A DNA stretch of 64,000 bases, from positions 62,001 to 126,000 of the forward strand of contig JBQCHL010000007.1 in the NCBI GenBank assembly GCA_051954695.1, written 5' to 3'. Origin of the DNA: Terrimonas_A sp051954695 (lineage in GTDB: Bacteria; Bacteroidota; Bacteroidia; Chitinophagales; Chitinophagaceae). Positions within the stretch are counted from its first letter, which is position 1; each line of letters begins with the position of its first letter. Both the position numbers and the translations under genes were made by a program. The notes under the pieces are model-generated. The model made no database searches. It had not been told where the DNA came from and was given only the letters and a program-made list of their open reading frames with translations. Below, piece by piece: positions 16,437 to 26,351 of this stretch.

Positions 16437-17207
16437 ATGGAGCACTATTCAATGAATCTTACACTTAAGGTCTGGAAACAAAAAAATGCAGCCGCAGAAG
16501 GGAATTTTGAGACCTACCAGGTAAAGGATATTTCTTCTGAAATGTCATTCCTTGAAATGTTTGATGTGCTGAATGAACAACTCATCCACGAAGGAAAAGA
16601 TCCCATCGCATTTGACCACGATTGCCGTGAAGGTATTTGTGGCATGTGCTCGATGTATATCAATGGCCGCCCTCATGGTCCCTGGCATGGCACTACCACC
16701 TGTCAATTGCACATGCGTGCATTCAAAGACGGGGACACAATTGTGGTAGAACCCTGGAGAGCTAATGCATTCCCTGTGGTAAAAGACCTGGTGGTTGACC
16801 GTTCTGCTTTCGACAGGGTTATCCAGTCGGGTGGTTATATTTCTGTAAACACCGGTGTGTCTGTTGATGGCAATACGATCCCGATCGAAAAAGAGAATGC
16901 AGATAAAGCATTTGCAGCAGCAGCCTGCATTGGCTGCGGTGCCTGCGTAGCAGCCTGCAAGAACTCATCGGCCATGCTCTTTGTATCTGCCAAAGTATCC
17001 CACCTCGCTTTGCTTCCGCAAGGTGATGTTGAGCGGAAGAACAGGGTGCTGAATATGGTGGCCCAGGCGGATAAAGAAGGCTTTGGTTCCTGTACGTTTA
17101 CTGAAGCCTGTGAAGCAGTTTGCCCCAAAGAGATCTCGATCACCAATATTTCACGCTTGAACAGTGAGTACCTGAAGGCAGGACTTTCATCAGATAAAGC
17201 TCATTAA
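16437..17207 (+). CDS. sdhB: Succinate dehydrogenase iron-sulfur subunit
   Basis: 256 residues. The 2Fe-2S cluster ligands are C63, C68, C71 and C89 (CREGICGMC...TTC). The 4Fe-4S and 3Fe-4S clusters are bound by C164, C167, C170, C174 and by C219, C225, C229. It carries electrons from SdhA to the cytochrome b subunit. ATG at 16437 is used; an in-frame ATG at 16452 is also plausible because homologs often begin near MNLTLKVWK. It closes the operon, with a terminator 33 nt downstream. Confidence 0.94.
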   Translation: MEHYSMNLTLKVWKQKNAAAEGNFETYQVKDISSEMSFLEMFDVLNEQLIHEGKDPIAFDHDCREGICGMCSMYINGRPHGPWHGTTTCQLHMRAFKDGDTIVVEPWRANAFPVVKDLVVDRSAFDRVIQSGGYISVNTGVSVDGNTIPIEKENADKAFAAAACIGCGACVAACKNSSAMLFVSAKVSHLALLPQGDVERKNRVLNMVAQADKEGFGSCTFTEACEAVCPKEISITNISRLNSEYLKAGLSSDKAH

Positions 17208-17240
17208 TAGTACCACTCGTGTATTATTCGTGTTAAAATG

Positions 17241-17266
17241 AAAAAAGCCTCCCTGGGGGCTTTTTT
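17241..17266 (+). terminator. Terminator of the sdh operon
   Basis: Stem AAAAAAGCCTCC / GGGGGCTTTTTT with one G-U pair and a T run. Confidence 0.82.
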
Positions 17267-17309
17267 CATTTCAGCAGGTCTTTGTATATTCCCATATTAA
17301 ATCCTTTTT

Positions 17310-19475
17310 ATGCAACGACCTAAACTTCTGCTGGCCTTAATGGCCCTTATCATCTTTTTTTCTTGTAAGAATACAGATACCACAGTGGAAAGGCAACCTT
17401 ATAAATGGCCCGAAGGCATCAAGCCTCCGGTTGCAGATAAAAAACCAGTACAGTTCACTGCGCATGAAGACACCCGCACAGATGACTATTACTGGATGAA
17501 CGATTATTTCAAGAAAGGCCCTGACAGCACCCGTGTAGTGCAATACCTTACTGCTGAAAATGCTTATATGGACACGATGATGTCGGGTACCAAACAATTA
17601 CGGGCTGATCTTTTTACCGAGATCAAATCAAGGATCAAAGAAAAAGATGAAAGCGTTCCTGTATTTGATAACGGTTACTACTACTATCGCAGAACGGATG
17701 AAGGCAAACAATACTACAAATACTGCCGTAAAAAGGGCAGCCTCGATGCTCCAGAAGAGATATTGCTGGATGCAGATGCAATGGCAGAAGGAAGCGGCTA
17801 TTTTGCCGCCACAGGTTTCAGCATCAGCCCGGATAATAAAATGATGGCCTTTGGTATCGATAAAGTATCACGCCGCCAGTACACTATTTATATCAAAAAC
17901 CTGGAGACAGGAGAGATATTGAAGGATGAAATAAAAGGCACAGGTGGTAATGCAGTTTGGGGCAATGATAACAAGACCATTTTTTATACATCCAATAACC
18001 AGGAGACGCTTTTGTCTGAAAAGATCAAAAAGCATATAATCGGAACAAACGCATCAGCAGACACACCGGTGTATGAGGAGAAAGACCAGACGAATTATAT
18101 CGGTGTATACAAGACCAAATCGAAAAAATATATTGTCGTCTATTCCCAGGGCACGCTTTCTTCCGAGTTGCGCATCCTTGATGCCGATGCACCGGGTGGC
18201 AGCTTTAAAGTGTTCCAACCAAGGATAAAGGATGTATTGTATGAGATCGATCACTCAGGCGACAAATTCCTGATCGTTACCAACCTTGACGCCAAGAACT
18301 TTAAACTGATGGAAACACCGGTGGATAAGACCGGCAGGGAAAACTGGAAAGATGTGATCGCACATCGCTCCGATGTATTGCTTGAAGGGATCACAGTGTT
18401 CAAAGATTACTGGGTAATCACTGAAAGAAAAGAGGGATTGTTGAAACTGCGCATCAGGGAACTCGCATCAGGCGCAGAGCATTATGTAGATTTCGGAGAG
18501 CCTACTTATTCAGCCAATGTAGGTGCCAATCCTGAATTCAATACCACTACACTCCGGTACAATTATACATCACTCACCACGCCAAGCTCTGTGTACGATT
18601 ACAATATGCAGATCAAAGAGAAAAAGCTGATGAAAGAAACGCCAGTGCTGGGTGGGTTCAACAAAGCCGATTATGTATCTGAAAGGATCTATGCAACAGC
18701 CAAAGACGGCACCAAAGTGCCTATCTCCCTGGTGTATAAAAAAGATACAAAGAAAGATGGCAATGCGCCATTGCTGCTGTATGGCTATGGCTCTTACGGC
18801 GCCAGTATGGATGCCTATTTCGACAACTCAAGACTGAGCCTGCTCAACAGAGGGTTTATATATGCCATTGCACATATACGCGGTGGCCAGGAAATGGGAC
18901 GTCAGTGGTATGAAGATGGGAAGATGATGAAGAAGAAAAATACTTTTACCGATTTCATTGATTGTGGAGAATACCTGATCAACCAGCATTATACTTCCAA
19001 AGGACATCTCTATGCGATGGGTGGCAGTGCAGGTGGATTGCTGATGGGTGCTGTTGCCAATATGGCCCCTGATCTCTGGAATGGCATTATTGCACAGGTA
19101 CCATTTGTTGACGTGATCAATACCATGTCTGACCCGACCATTCCTCTTACAACCAATGAATATGACGAATGGGGCAATCCTGCCAATAAAGAAAGCTATT
19201 TCTACATGAAATCATATTCTCCCTACGACAATGTAGAGAAAAAGAATTATCCGAATATGCTGGTGCTTACAGGGCTGCATGATTCACAGGTTCAGTATTT
19301 TGAACCGGCAAAATGGGTAGCGAAACTTAGAGAGTTGAAAACTGATAACCATACCCTCTTGCTGAAAACGAATATGAAAGCCGGTCATGGTGGAGCTTCA
19401 GGAAGGTTTGATTATTTGAAAGATGTAGCGCTACAGTATGCATTCCTGTTTGCGCTGGAAGGGATCAATAAATAA
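17310..19475 (+). CDS. Prolyl oligopeptidase (S9A family), secreted lipoprotein
   Basis: 721 residues. The N-terminus MQRPKLLLALMALIIFFSCK has a lipobox-like end (FFSC, Cys19), suggesting a periplasmic lipoprotein. A seven-bladed propeller region (about 90-430) precedes the alpha/beta hydrolase domain. The catalytic triad is S573 in GGSAGG, D658 in GLHDSQV and H693 in AGHGGASG. It cleaves short peptides after proline. It is monocistronic with a strong terminator downstream. Confidence 0.92.
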   Translation: MQRPKLLLALMALIIFFSCKNTDTTVERQPYKWPEGIKPPVADKKPVQFTAHEDTRTDDYYWMNDYFKKGPDSTRVVQYLTAENAYMDTMMSGTKQLRADLFTEIKSRIKEKDESVPVFDNGYYYYRRTDEGKQYYKYCRKKGSLDAPEEILLDADAMAEGSGYFAATGFSISPDNKMMAFGIDKVSRRQYTIYIKNLETGEILKDEIKGTGGNAVWGNDNKTIFYTSNNQETLLSEKIKKHIIGTNASADTPVYEEKDQTNYIGVYKTKSKKYIVVYSQGTLSSELRILDADAPGGSFKVFQPRIKDVLYEIDHSGDKFLIVTNLDAKNFKLMETPVDKTGRENWKDVIAHRSDVLLEGITVFKDYWVITERKEGLLKLRIRELASGAEHYVDFGEPTYSANVGANPEFNTTTLRYNYTSLTTPSSVYDYNMQIKEKKLMKETPVLGGFNKADYVSERIYATAKDGTKVPISLVYKKDTKKDGNAPLLLYGYGSYGASMDAYFDNSRLSLLNRGFIYAIAHIRGGQEMGRQWYEDGKMMKKKNTFTDFIDCGEYLINQHYTSKGHLYAMGGSAGGLLMGAVANMAPDLWNGIIAQVPFVDVINTMSDPTIPLTTNEYDEWGNPANKESYFYMKSYSPYDNVEKKNYPNMLVLTGLHDSQVQYFEPAKWVAKLRELKTDNHTLLLKTNMKAGHGGASGRFDYLKDVALQYAFLFALEGINK

Positions 19476-19490
19476 GGATCAGTAATTAAT

Positions 19491-19527
19491 AAAGATCCCG
19501 CAGATACTTATTATCTGCGGGATCTTT
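19491..19527. terminator. Bidirectional terminator
   Basis: Perfect 16-bp stem (AAAGATCCCGCAGATA / TATCTGCGGGATCTTT) with a 5-nt loop, placed between convergent genes ending at 19475 and 19533. Confidence 0.9.
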
Positions 19528-19532
19528 TTATA

Positions 19533-20090
19533 TTAGAACGCATAAGAAAGTCTTAATCCTGCAGCCCATAACGCATCCACTTCTGCATGTTTGCGGTATA
19601 ATGCCACCGGCCCTAAAGACATCCGGTTGTTGAAATGATAAGCTCCCGACAAACTTACTCCAAGCCCCAGGCTGGAGCTTTCTTTATAAATCCCCAATGC
19701 AGGCCCTGCCAGTAATGATATATTGGTTTTGGGAGATGGATTATAGATAATGCCGGGCATAGCATGCACATAGAAATAGTTATTAAAACGGAAACCATAA
19801 CCCGCTGTTGTTACTTTTTTTCCGATATAATAATCAAGGCCTGCCTGTGCAGTAAAGCCAATTATCTTACGTGCATTCACGCTATCTCCAAAACGGTGAT
19901 TGCTCCAGCTATAGGCAAGGCCAAACCCCGGAAGATGTGAATCTCCAAACACACCAACCGGTAATGAAGCCGTAAAAATTGCCTGCTGGCTTTTTCCTTT
20001 GGGATGATAACCGGGAGGAGCTGTGGATTGCGCGTCTGCCTGCAAGCCGAGAAAACCGGCCAACAGAAAAAGGAAAGTATATTTTTTCAT
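19533..20090 (-). CDS. Secreted outer-membrane beta-barrel protein, unknown function
   Basis: 185 residues. A signal peptide (MKKYTFLFLLAGFLGLQADAQ) precedes alternating hydrophobic/polar strands, several ending in aromatic residues, with the C-terminal strand ending LRLSYAF as in outer-membrane barrels. The start at 20090 is chosen because it gives the signal peptide. The frame stays open upstream to 20366, but that stretch lacks a signal peptide and overlaps the divergent gene. The length would fit an 8-stranded barrel. The function is unknown. Confidence 0.75.
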   Translation of the reverse strand: MKKYTFLFLLAGFLGLQADAQSTAPPGYHPKGKSQQAIFTASLPVGVFGDSHLPGFGLAYSWSNHRFGDSVNARKIIGFTAQAGLDYYIGKKVTTAGYGFRFNNYFYVHAMPGIIYNPSPKTNISLLAGPALGIYKESSSLGLGVSLSGAYHFNNRMSLGPVALYRKHAEVDALWAAGLRLSYAF

Positions 20091-20175
20091 AATCTGGGCC
20101 TCCAAATTTGATTCTTTTTCACGAAATAACCAGCACAGGTGCTGTTCATGCAATAAAAGACCGAATTTTACGATT

Positions 20176-23100
20176 TTGAGGATAAACTCCCTGCTTTTGA
20201 GCATTTTACGCAGCATATCCCTGCTCGTAGCCATTCTGCTGCTTACCCTTGTAGCCAGGGCACAAGCTCCTGCCCAGCTTCGCTCAAACCTGCGCCAGCA
20301 AAAAATAGCCGTTACAGCAGATACTTTACGTCTTGATACACTCAGTATCATCCCCAAAACATTCACTATTCCTGGTATTGATTCAGCCGATTACGAACTT
20401 GATTTTATCAATGCATTACTGATCTGGAAAAAGCGGCCAGCGATGGATAGCGTTCCGGTCAGCTACCGGGTTTTTAATTACAGGCTCAATCCCGTAACAC
20501 AGCGGATCCCATTCGACAGTGTAAGGAATAATCTTTCTTTACAACCATTTGAATTCAATAACGAACTAAGTGATACGCAAAAGGGTATTTTCAATTTCGG
20601 TTCTATAAAAGCAGAAGGAAGTTTTGGAAGACAGATCGCCTTTGGCAATAGCCAGGATGCTGTATTGAACTCAACACTCAATCTCCAATTGAGCGGCATG
20701 CTGAGCGATAGTATAGAGATACAGGCTGCCATCACCGATAACAATATCCCAATACAACCCGACGGCACTACACAACAGTTGAATGAATTTGACCAGGTAT
20801 TCCTTCAATTCAAAAAGAACAACTGGCAGCTTAACCTGGGAGATATTGATATCCGCCAGAATCAAAGTTATTTCCTGAATTTTTATAAACGGCTGCAGGG
20901 TATCTCTTTTCAAACAACGAACAAGCTCGGTAAAAACCTTGAATCAAAAACACTGGCCAGCGGCTCCATTGCCAAAGGAAAATTTACCCGCAATATTATC
21001 GACAACACCACCACCAGCAATCTTGAGGGCAACCAGGGGCCTTACCGGTTAACCGGCGCAAACAATGAATTCTTCTTTATCGTACTTGCCAATACAGAAA
21101 GAGTTTTTCTCGACGGACAATTGCTTCAGCGAGGAGAAGACCAGGACTACGTGATCAATTACAATACAGCAGAAGTAACATTCACTCCAAAACGGATGAT
21201 CACGAAAGACAGCCGTATCCAGATAGAATTTGAATATGCCGACCGGAATTATCTTAATGCCAATTTCTACGTATCTGAAGAATTGGATTTCAATAAAAAA
21301 TTAAAGCTACGCATCGGGGCATTCACCAACAACGATGCAAAGAACTCGCAGATCAACCAAGTACTCGATCCGGCGCAAAAGCAATTCCTGGGTACTATTG
21401 GCGACAGTATTCAGCGCGCATATTATCCTTCTGCCATTGTAGATACCTTTGCTGCAGGAAAGATCTTATATGAAAAGATCTATTACACCGGTAGTGCAGG
21501 GCTTGATTCCTTTTATCAATATTCAACCAATACGGCGATTACGCTCTATAATCTCTCCTTTGTATCAGTAGGGCCGGGAAATGGCAATTATGTTCCTGAT
21601 TTCAACGGAGCAAATGGGAAAGTGTACAAATTCGTTATGCCTGTTGGCAACGTAAAGCAAGGTAGTTATGAAGCCGCTATGCTACTCGTTACGCCTAAGC
21701 AGCAGCAGCTCGTTAACCTGGGAATCGATTACACTATCACGCCAAATACGCTGCTGAAAACGGAATTTGCCATGAGCAAGTATGATCCCAATACATTTTC
21801 AAAAGTTGATAACGGGAATCACCAGGGCTATGCAGCCAAAGTGCAGTTGAATAATACCCAGTTACTCCGGTCAGCTACTAAACTTCAGCTCACCACTGCC
21901 CTGGATTATGAATTTGTTCAGGATAAATTCAAACCATTGGAGCGGTTGCGTACAGTAGAGTTTTCGAGGGATTGGGGTTTGCCCTTATTGGTGCAGCCGC
22001 AAACAGAAAATATTATCCGGGCTTCCGTTGGGTTAAAAGATAACAGGAACCATTCCGTCAATTACCGTTTTACCAATTACCAGCGGGGAAAAGATTACAA
22101 TGGCTTTCAAAATGCGATCACGCATCTGGTGAGTTGGAAAGGATGGCAGTTCAACAATGAATTTGTAGCTACTAATTTTAATGCATTAGCAGAAAAAGGT
22201 ATTTTCCTCCGGCCAACAGTAGATCTCAGCAAACAGCTCAAACAACTTTCCAATTGGCGGCTTGGCTTCAGGTATGCGCTTGAGCAAAACACTGTTCGCG
22301 ATAAATCGACCGACACGCTTACCTATAATGCATTCTCATTCGATAGCTATTCCATCTATCTCCGGTCTGATGAATCGAAAAAGAACCGCTACGGTGCCAC
22401 TTTCTTTACCCGTGCCGATAAATATCTTGCAGGAAAGGATTTTCAGCATGGCGACCGAAGTTATAACCTTAACCTGCAGGCTGAATTGTTGTCGAACCCT
22501 AACCGCCAGTTTTACCTGAACACTACTTTCCGCAAACTGAAGATAAGGAATACAGCGCTGTCAAAACAGGAAGCAGATGAAACCATACTTGGCCGTGCAG
22601 AATATGTAATGAATGAATGGAAGGGATTGCTGACAGGGAATCTGCTGTATGAAGTAGGAGCAGGGCAGGAGCAGAGAAGAGATATTGCTTACGTGGAGGT
22701 GCCGGCAGGTACAGGTCAATATGCCTGGATCGATTATAATTCAGACGGTATACAACAATTGAATGAGTTTGAACTGGCAGCATTTCCAGACCAGGCAAAG
22801 TTTATCCGGATATTTACGCCTACGAATGAATTTATCAAATCAAATTATATTACGTTCAACTACAGCCTGAACCTAAACCCCAGAGCCATACTGAACGGAT
22901 CCGATATTTCCGGTTTCCAAAAATTCATTGCCCGTTTCAATCTTGTTACCTCTTTGCAGATCAGCAAAAAATCCATTGCCCAGGGAAACTTTGAATTCAA
23001 TCCTTTTAAATACAGCGTTACAGACACCAACCTTGTTACGCTGAATACTATCCTGGCTAATACACTTTCATATAACCGTTTCAACGCTACCTGGGGCATT

Positions 23101-23700
23101 GATCTCAGCAATCTCCGCAATAATGGCAAAGCCTTACTCACCTATGGTTATGAAAGCAGGAAAATGAATGACTGGAACAGTAGGTTCCGATGGAATTTCA
23201 CGCGTACTTTATCATTGAACCTGGCAGGAAGAATTGCCGCCAGTTCCCTGTTTACACCCAACTCACAATTTGATAACCGGAATTATGAACTGGATATTCA
23301 AAGCATTGAACCGACTTTCAGCGTGATCAGAGGGACTTCTTTCCGGATATCCACGAGTTATAAATACGAGCATAAAAAGAATAAGCCTGTGTATGGAGGG
23401 GAGAGTGCCGTGTCCAACGTGTTGAACCTCGAATCAAAATATAATGTGTTGCAGAATAGCTCTATCTCCGGTAAGTTCACATTCAATAACATTTCGTACA
23501 AAGCAGCTACCAATGCAGCCACCACTGTTAGCTATATCATGCTGGACGGGCTGTTGCCAGGAAAGAACTTTCTATGGAATATCACGCTTACAAAGCGGTT
23601 ATTGAACAACCTGGAACTGAACTTTCAGTATGATGGACGGAAACCTGCAGAGTCAAGAACAGTGCATACAGGAAGAGCTTCACTGACTGCACTGTTCTAA
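20176..23700 (+). CDS. Large outer-membrane/surface protein, 1174 aa, unknown function
   Basis: Read from TTG at 20176, the protein begins with a hydrophobic signal sequence ending LVARAQA. TTG at 20197 is an alternative start; no ATG gives a signal peptide, and the open frame extends back to 20023 over the divergent gene. The body is a long series of beta strands with many Asn, Gln, Tyr and Phe. The N-terminal third contains a conserved-looking block (GIFNFGSIKAEGSFGR, DNNIPIQPDG, NLGDIDIRQ) that resembles the repeats of the gliding/T9SS protein SprA, though SprA is twice as long. The C-terminal end, RASLTALF, is barrel-like. The specific role is unknown. Confidence 0.7.
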   Translation: MRINSLLLSILRSISLLVAILLLTLVARAQAPAQLRSNLRQQKIAVTADTLRLDTLSIIPKTFTIPGIDSADYELDFINALLIWKKRPAMDSVPVSYRVFNYRLNPVTQRIPFDSVRNNLSLQPFEFNNELSDTQKGIFNFGSIKAEGSFGRQIAFGNSQDAVLNSTLNLQLSGMLSDSIEIQAAITDNNIPIQPDGTTQQLNEFDQVFLQFKKNNWQLNLGDIDIRQNQSYFLNFYKRLQGISFQTTNKLGKNLESKTLASGSIAKGKFTRNIIDNTTTSNLEGNQGPYRLTGANNEFFFIVLANTERVFLDGQLLQRGEDQDYVINYNTAEVTFTPKRMITKDSRIQIEFEYADRNYLNANFYVSEELDFNKKLKLRIGAFTNNDAKNSQINQVLDPAQKQFLGTIGDSIQRAYYPSAIVDTFAAGKILYEKIYYTGSAGLDSFYQYSTNTAITLYNLSFVSVGPGNGNYVPDFNGANGKVYKFVMPVGNVKQGSYEAAMLLVTPKQQQLVNLGIDYTITPNTLLKTEFAMSKYDPNTFSKVDNGNHQGYAAKVQLNNTQLLRSATKLQLTTALDYEFVQDKFKPLERLRTVEFSRDWGLPLLVQPQTENIIRASVGLKDNRNHSVNYRFTNYQRGKDYNGFQNAITHLVSWKGWQFNNEFVATNFNALAEKGIFLRPTVDLSKQLKQLSNWRLGFRYALEQNTVRDKSTDTLTYNAFSFDSYSIYLRSDESKKNRYGATFFTRADKYLAGKDFQHGDRSYNLNLQAELLSNPNRQFYLNTTFRKLKIRNTALSKQEADETILGRAEYVMNEWKGLLTGNLLYEVGAGQEQRRDIAYVEVPAGTGQYAWIDYNSDGIQQLNEFELAAFPDQAKFIRIFTPTNEFIKSNYITFNYSLNLNPRAILNGSDISGFQKFIARFNLVTSLQISKKSIAQGNFEFNPFKYSVTDTNLVTLNTILANTLSYNRFNATWGIDLSNLRNNGKALLTYGYESRKMNDWNSRFRWNFTRTLSLNLAGRIAASSLFTPNSQFDNRNYELDIQSIEPTFSVIRGTSFRISTSYKYEHKKNKPVYGGESAVSNVLNLESKYNVLQNSSISGKFTFNNISYKAATNAATTVSYIMLDGLLPGKNFLWNITLTKRLLNNLELNFQYDGRKPAESRTVHTGRASLTALF

Positions 23701-23703
23701 CTT

Positions 23704-24801
23704 TTATACATTAAAGCGGAAGTGCATCACATCACCATCCTTCACTACATATTCCTTTCCTTCGATCCTTAATTTACCGGCTTCGCGCGCCGCAGCTTCT
23801 GAGCCGTACTGAACATAATCATCATAGCCGATCACTTCAGCTTTGATAAATCCTTTTTCAAAATCAGTATGGATCACGCCAGCAGCCTGGGGAGCTTTCC
23901 ATCCTTCATGAATGGTCCAGGCGCGTACTTCCTGCACACCAGCAGTAAAATAAGTATAAAGGTTCAACAGGCGGTAAGCTGAATGGATCAGTCTGTCAAG
24001 CGCCGGTTCTGTCATCTTGTATTCTTCCATGAACAACTGGCGGTCATCAGGACTTTCCATTTCTGCTATCTGCGCTTCGATATTATTGTTCATGATGATC
24101 ACTTCAGCCTTTTCCTGCTTCACCGATTCTTTCAATGCATCGGAGAATTTATTGCCGGTATGCATGGATGCTTCATCTACGTTGGCTACATACAGTACAG
24201 GCTTATCAGTCAGGAGGAACAGATCGGCGATCGCCGCTTTTTCTTCCTTGGACAGGTCCAGTTCACGGATGCTTTTTCCTTTTTCCAGGTGGGCTTTACA
24301 TTGCAGCAGCACTTCCAGTTCTGCTTTAAGCTTGGGATCAACACGGGCCTGCTTTTCTGTTTTAGAGATCTTTTTTTCCACGCTGTCCAGGTCTTTCAAC
24401 TGCAGCTCAGTGTCAATGATCTCTTTATCACTTACAGGGTTGATAGCACCTTCATCGCGCAGGATATTCTCGTCTTCAAAACAACGGATCACATGGATGA
24501 TGGCATCCACTTCCCGGATATTGCCCAGGAATTTATTGCCCAGCCCTTCACCCTTGCTGGCACCACGCACCAGGCCGGCAATGTCCACGATCTCGATCTG
24601 GGTAGGCACGATGCGGTCGGGAACGACGAATTCCGCCAGTTTGTTAAGGCGTTTATCCGGCACGTCCACCAGTCCCACATTAGGGTCGATGGTGCAGAAG
24701 CGATAGTTGCTGGCCTGCGCTTTAGCACTATTGCTCACTGCATTAAATAAAGTTGATTTTCCAACATTCGGCAACCCGACGATTCCTGCTTGTAAAGCCA
24801 T
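23704..24801 (-). CDS. ychF: Redox-regulated ATPase, Obg-like GTPase family
   Basis: 365 residues. The Walker A loop is GLPNVGKST (8-16), the switch II region VDIAGLVRGASKGEGLGNKFL and the nucleotide-base motif NVDE (about 206-209). A C-terminal TGS domain ends KDGDVMHFRFNV. YchF hydrolyses ATP rather than GTP and acts in translation and oxidative stress responses. It converges on the large surface protein gene with only 3 nt between the stops. TATCTTTG at 24828-24835 on this strand is a candidate -7 box. Confidence 0.95.
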   Translation of the reverse strand: MALQAGIVGLPNVGKSTLFNAVSNSAKAQASNYRFCTIDPNVGLVDVPDKRLNKLAEFVVPDRIVPTQIEIVDIAGLVRGASKGEGLGNKFLGNIREVDAIIHVIRCFEDENILRDEGAINPVSDKEIIDTELQLKDLDSVEKKISKTEKQARVDPKLKAELEVLLQCKAHLEKGKSIRELDLSKEEKAAIADLFLLTDKPVLYVANVDEASMHTGNKFSDALKESVKQEKAEVIIMNNNIEAQIAEMESPDDRQLFMEEYKMTEPALDRLIHSAYRLLNLYTYFTAGVQEVRAWTIHEGWKAPQAAGVIHTDFEKGFIKAEVIGYDDYVQYGSEAAAREAGKLRIEGKEYVVKDGDVMHFRFNV

Positions 24802-24827
24802 GAAAAAATGTTTTCAGTTTAGGGGCG

Positions 24828-24835
24828 CAAAGATA
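24828..24835 (-). promoter_or_regulatory. -7 box for ychF
   Basis: Minus-strand TATCTTTG matches TAnnTTTG and lies 26 nt before the ychF start codon. A good -33 element was not seen. Confidence 0.4.
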
Positions 24836-24927
24836 GTGCAAAAATGCGGGATGAAGCGGGTGTATCTGGCTCCATAAATAACAAGTTTACACTATCTTGA
24901 GCCTCTAACATAAACTGTCATATTCCC

Positions 24928-26343
24928 ATGGCTCTTAGCAGAATCTGGTCCGCATTCATCATTATCGCTATACTGGTTGCCGGTTTCCGGTTCGCTTTTC
25001 AGCCTGGGCAGGAAAGGATATTCAGCCAGATGGTGACGGGTAAGGGCACAGATACTGCCTATGCAAGGACAGTGGATTCAGCCGCCCTGCCAGCCTATGT
25101 GATGGCGCAGTTGCAGCATGACAAAACGGCTATCTGGGACAATGACCGGGTAGTGAAAACCGGTGAAGGCCAGTACCGTGTGTTCAGGTTTCTGCCATCC
25201 AACGGTATCATTGAAACCTGCAAAGGCGCTGTAGAGATCTGTATCGGGTTGATCGGCATCATGGCTTTGTTCATGGGTTTTATGAGCATTGCTGAAAAAG
25301 CAGGGGGGATCCGGTTCATGTCGCGGATCATCGGGCCATTCTTTTCAAAAATATTCCCTGATATACCCAAGGGCCATCCGGCCATGGGGCATATGATGAT
25401 GAATTTTTCCGCCAATCTTTTGGGTCTTGATAATGCAGCCACCCCATTTGGTATAAAAGCCATGGAAAGCCTGCAGGAGCTGAATCCTGAAAAAGAGAAA
25501 GCATCAAATGCCCAGATCATGTTTCTCTGCCTTCATGCTGCGGGCTTCAGCCTGATACCTGTAAGCATTATTGCAGTAAGGGCATCCGTCAAAAACCCTT
25601 CTGCCAACCCCACGGATATTTTTGTGCCCTGCATGATCGCCACTTTTGTGGCCACGATGGCTGCTATGTTTATCGTGTCTATCAAACAGCGGATCAATAT
25701 TTTTCAAAAAACCATTATGCTTTGGGTGCTGAGCATTTCTGCTGTGATCGCTTTGCTGGTATTGTATCTTGTATCGCTGAGCGCAGAGGGGTTGCAGAGC
25801 TTTTCAGGCGCTTTGAGCAATGGCCTGATCCTTACTATTTTTATAGCCATTGTATTGGGAGGGCTTTACAAAAAGATCAACATCTTTGATGCATTCGTTG
25901 AAGGGGCAAAAGGAGGTTTTGAAGTGGCCGTGCGCATCATTCCATACCTGGTAGGCATGCTGGTAGCGATCAGCCTGCTGCGCAACAGTGGCACATTTGA
26001 TGTGATAATCAACGGCATCAAATCTTTGTTTGCCGCATTGGGCACAGACACGCGTTTTGTAGACGGCCTGCCCACCGCTTTTATCAGACCTTTAAGCGGA
26101 AGCGGGGCAAGGGGTATGATGATCGATACAATGAACGCTTATGGGGCCGACTCATTTGCCGGCCGCCTTTCAGCTATCTTGCAAGGTTCATCAGATACGA
26201 CCTTTTATGTAATTGCGGTTTACTTTGGCGCAGTCGGCATAAAAAATACGCGTTATTCTATCGGGGCAATGTTACTGGCAGATCTCGTTGGTATCATCAC
26301 AGCGATATCACTCTGTTATCTTTTCTTTGGGAATGCGGCCTGA
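24928..26343 (+). CDS. Fused SpmA/SpmB-type nucleoside-recognition membrane protein
   Basis: 471 residues. The protein joins two nucleoside-recognition (Gate) domains. The N-terminal half resembles SpmA (GFMSIAEKAGGI, FPDIPKGHPAMGHM, NLLGLDNAATPFG), and the C-terminal half from about 300 resembles SpmB (GAKGGFEVAVRIIPYLVGM, RPLSGSGARGMM, QGSSDTTFY). About eight membrane helices are apparent. In Bacillus the separate proteins help dehydrate the spore core. This organism type does not make spores, so the role here, probably transport of an unknown small molecule, is open. It is monocistronic. Confidence 0.85.
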   Translation: MALSRIWSAFIIIAILVAGFRFAFQPGQERIFSQMVTGKGTDTAYARTVDSAALPAYVMAQLQHDKTAIWDNDRVVKTGEGQYRVFRFLPSNGIIETCKGAVEICIGLIGIMALFMGFMSIAEKAGGIRFMSRIIGPFFSKIFPDIPKGHPAMGHMMMNFSANLLGLDNAATPFGIKAMESLQELNPEKEKASNAQIMFLCLHAAGFSLIPVSIIAVRASVKNPSANPTDIFVPCMIATFVATMAAMFIVSIKQRINIFQKTIMLWVLSISAVIALLVLYLVSLSAEGLQSFSGALSNGLILTIFIAIVLGGLYKKINIFDAFVEGAKGGFEVAVRIIPYLVGMLVAISLLRNSGTFDVIINGIKSLFAALGTDTRFVDGLPTAFIRPLSGSGARGMMIDTMNAYGADSFAGRLSAILQGSSDTTFYVIAVYFGAVGIKNTRYSIGAMLLADLVGIITAISLCYLFFGNAA

Positions 26344-26351
26344 CGTATTTT

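Noticed and set aside
20023..20175. ATG at 20023 as start of the large surface protein
   Set aside because: The extra 51 residues are Cys/Lys/Arg-rich, antisense to the neighbour and put the signal peptide internally.
20091..20366. Upstream extension of the minus-strand barrel gene to 20366
   Set aside because: It has no signal peptide, overlaps the divergent gene, and an ATG at 20090 starts a proper signal peptide.
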